DNA of 64,000 bases from Anthonomus grandis grandis (lineage: Eukaryota > Arthropoda > Insecta > Coleoptera > Curculionidae), in NCBI RefSeq assembly GCF_022605725.1, contig NC_065560.1:22435052-22499051 (forward strand), given 5' to 3'. The notes under the pieces were generated by a model. The model made no database searches. It was not told where the DNA came from and saw nothing but the letters and a program-made list of their open reading frames with translations. Both the position numbers and the translations under genes were made by a program. Below are positions 63,901-64,000 of this stretch, in pieces (within the stretch, counting starts at the first letter, position 1; every line of letters begins with the position of its first letter).

Positions 63901-64000
63901 CTCGGCTTCTATAAGTACTAGCTTTAAAAATCCAACGGTTTTGTCTTAGTTTCGACGTTCTGAATCCAACGAGACCATTTTCAAAATCGTAGCTCTTTTA
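60988..64000 (+). repeat. 22-monomer HOR, copy 2 (first 18 monomers, cut by window edge)
   Basis: This repeats 57292-60304 at an offset of 3696 bp. The only difference I noticed is aacactatt instead of aacaatatt in the R monomer (about 63601). It ends in a 157-bp partial M monomer (63844-64000). The near-identity makes it one of the youngest duplications in the window. Confidence 0.92.

Larger units (their letters stand above)
1..64000 (+). repeat. 168-bp satellite DNA array, 380 full monomers plus a partial
   Basis: The whole window is a head-to-tail tandem repeat with a 168-bp period, tracked monomer by monomer from the recurring 'acaaacttttggtttcc' start. No monomer is inverted and no unrelated DNA interrupts the array apart from an 18-bp patch at 42233-42250. 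The default unit has 62 G+C of 168. Most monomers differ from the default at only a few of about 25 recurrent sites, mainly unit positions 71-163. Length changes are rare: one 167-bp monomer (6889), two 170-bp monomers (7392, 8066), and one with offsetting +1/-1 changes (42172). A megasatellite-like array of near-nucleosomal units is typical of eukaryotic centromeric or pericentromeric heterochromatin. That role is inferred, because no kinetochore or chromatin data are visible here. The species is not recognised; a plant is my best guess. Confidence 0.98.

Noticed and set aside
1..64000. CRISPR array
   Set aside because: The 168-bp units are contiguous with no unique spacers, and the variable positions are point variants shared among units.
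1..64000. Identification as a named satellite (Arabidopsis 180-bp, human alpha, rice CentO)
   Set aside because: The unit does not resemble those families as I know them. Period similarity to 171 bp or 178 bp alone is not evidence of homology, so I leave the family unnamed.
1..64000. Telomeric repeat or rDNA spacer
   Set aside because: I see no TTTAGGG/TTAGGG runs and no rRNA-like segments. The repeat is a single 168-bp family throughout.

Overview
The window is one uninterrupted tandem satellite array. From first to last base it consists of head-to-tail copies of a 168-bp, AT-rich unit (62 G+C in the default unit, about 37%). There are 380 complete monomers plus a 157-bp partial at the right edge, all in one orientation. 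I find no genes, RNA genes, transposon insertions, CRISPR arrays, operons or unique sequence. This organisation means a eukaryote and looks like centromeric or pericentromeric heterochromatin. The unit length (close to nucleosome plus linker) and C-to-T/G-to-A variants at CpG and at one CTG (CHG) site lean towards a plant, but I cannot name the species and the centromere call is an inference.

Unit coordinates used here put unit base 1 at window base 1 (the 'acaaac' start); there are no net length changes except -1 in the monomer at 6889 and +2 in those at 7392 and 8066. Positions 1-70 are almost invariant and contain a 14-bp perfect inverted repeat (2-15 with 33-46) flanked by a second 8-bp inverted pair (162-169 with 55-62 of the next unit). 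Most recurrent variation lies between 71 and 163, and its combinations define about 25 monomer types. Letters used in the entries: G = default; A = AATA at 94-97 with T152; R = AATA with C152; K/L = C133+A143 with CCC137-139 (K has GG94-95, L has AA); M/N = C133+A143 with TTC137-139 (M GG, N AA); O = AA, TTC, T145; D = GG, TTC, T145; S = D with T87; Z = D with T113; P = G134; Q = T87, AA, T117, T152; V = T87, AA, T152; W = T87, GG, CCC; E = T143; U = A73+T143; F = A19, A73, AATA; J = A19, A73, A128; H = AA, A119, C133+A143; I = D with C147; X = A130, T137, T163; Y = T150; B = T162+T163; B' = B with G71; c = C73 with AA; g = G115; h = A138+T139; G' = A45.

Reading these types in order reveals a mosaic of higher-order repeats (HORs). 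From left to right: a 17-mer HOR (1-5208); a mixed stretch (5209-7391); a 4-mer tandem duplication carrying a 2-nt insertion (7392-8739); a large HOR family with 28-, 29- and 24-monomer versions (9916 to about 26883); a poorly ordered zone rich in S, B and G (27892-34443); short 2-mer and 7-monomer segment repeats (34444-38139 and 43348-46539); repeated M-N-O-P cassettes in 11-, 13-, 7- and 6-mer contexts (38140-51411); and a nested 11-, 16- and 22-mer HOR (52756-64000), whose relative at 41500-43347 contains the only non-satellite-like patch in the window (42233-42250).

There is no gene cooperation to describe. What the window records is satellite evolution: unequal exchange, whole-monomer gain and loss, hybrid monomers, local homogenisation of variants, and strong conservation of a dyad-bearing segment that may be a protein-binding or structural element.
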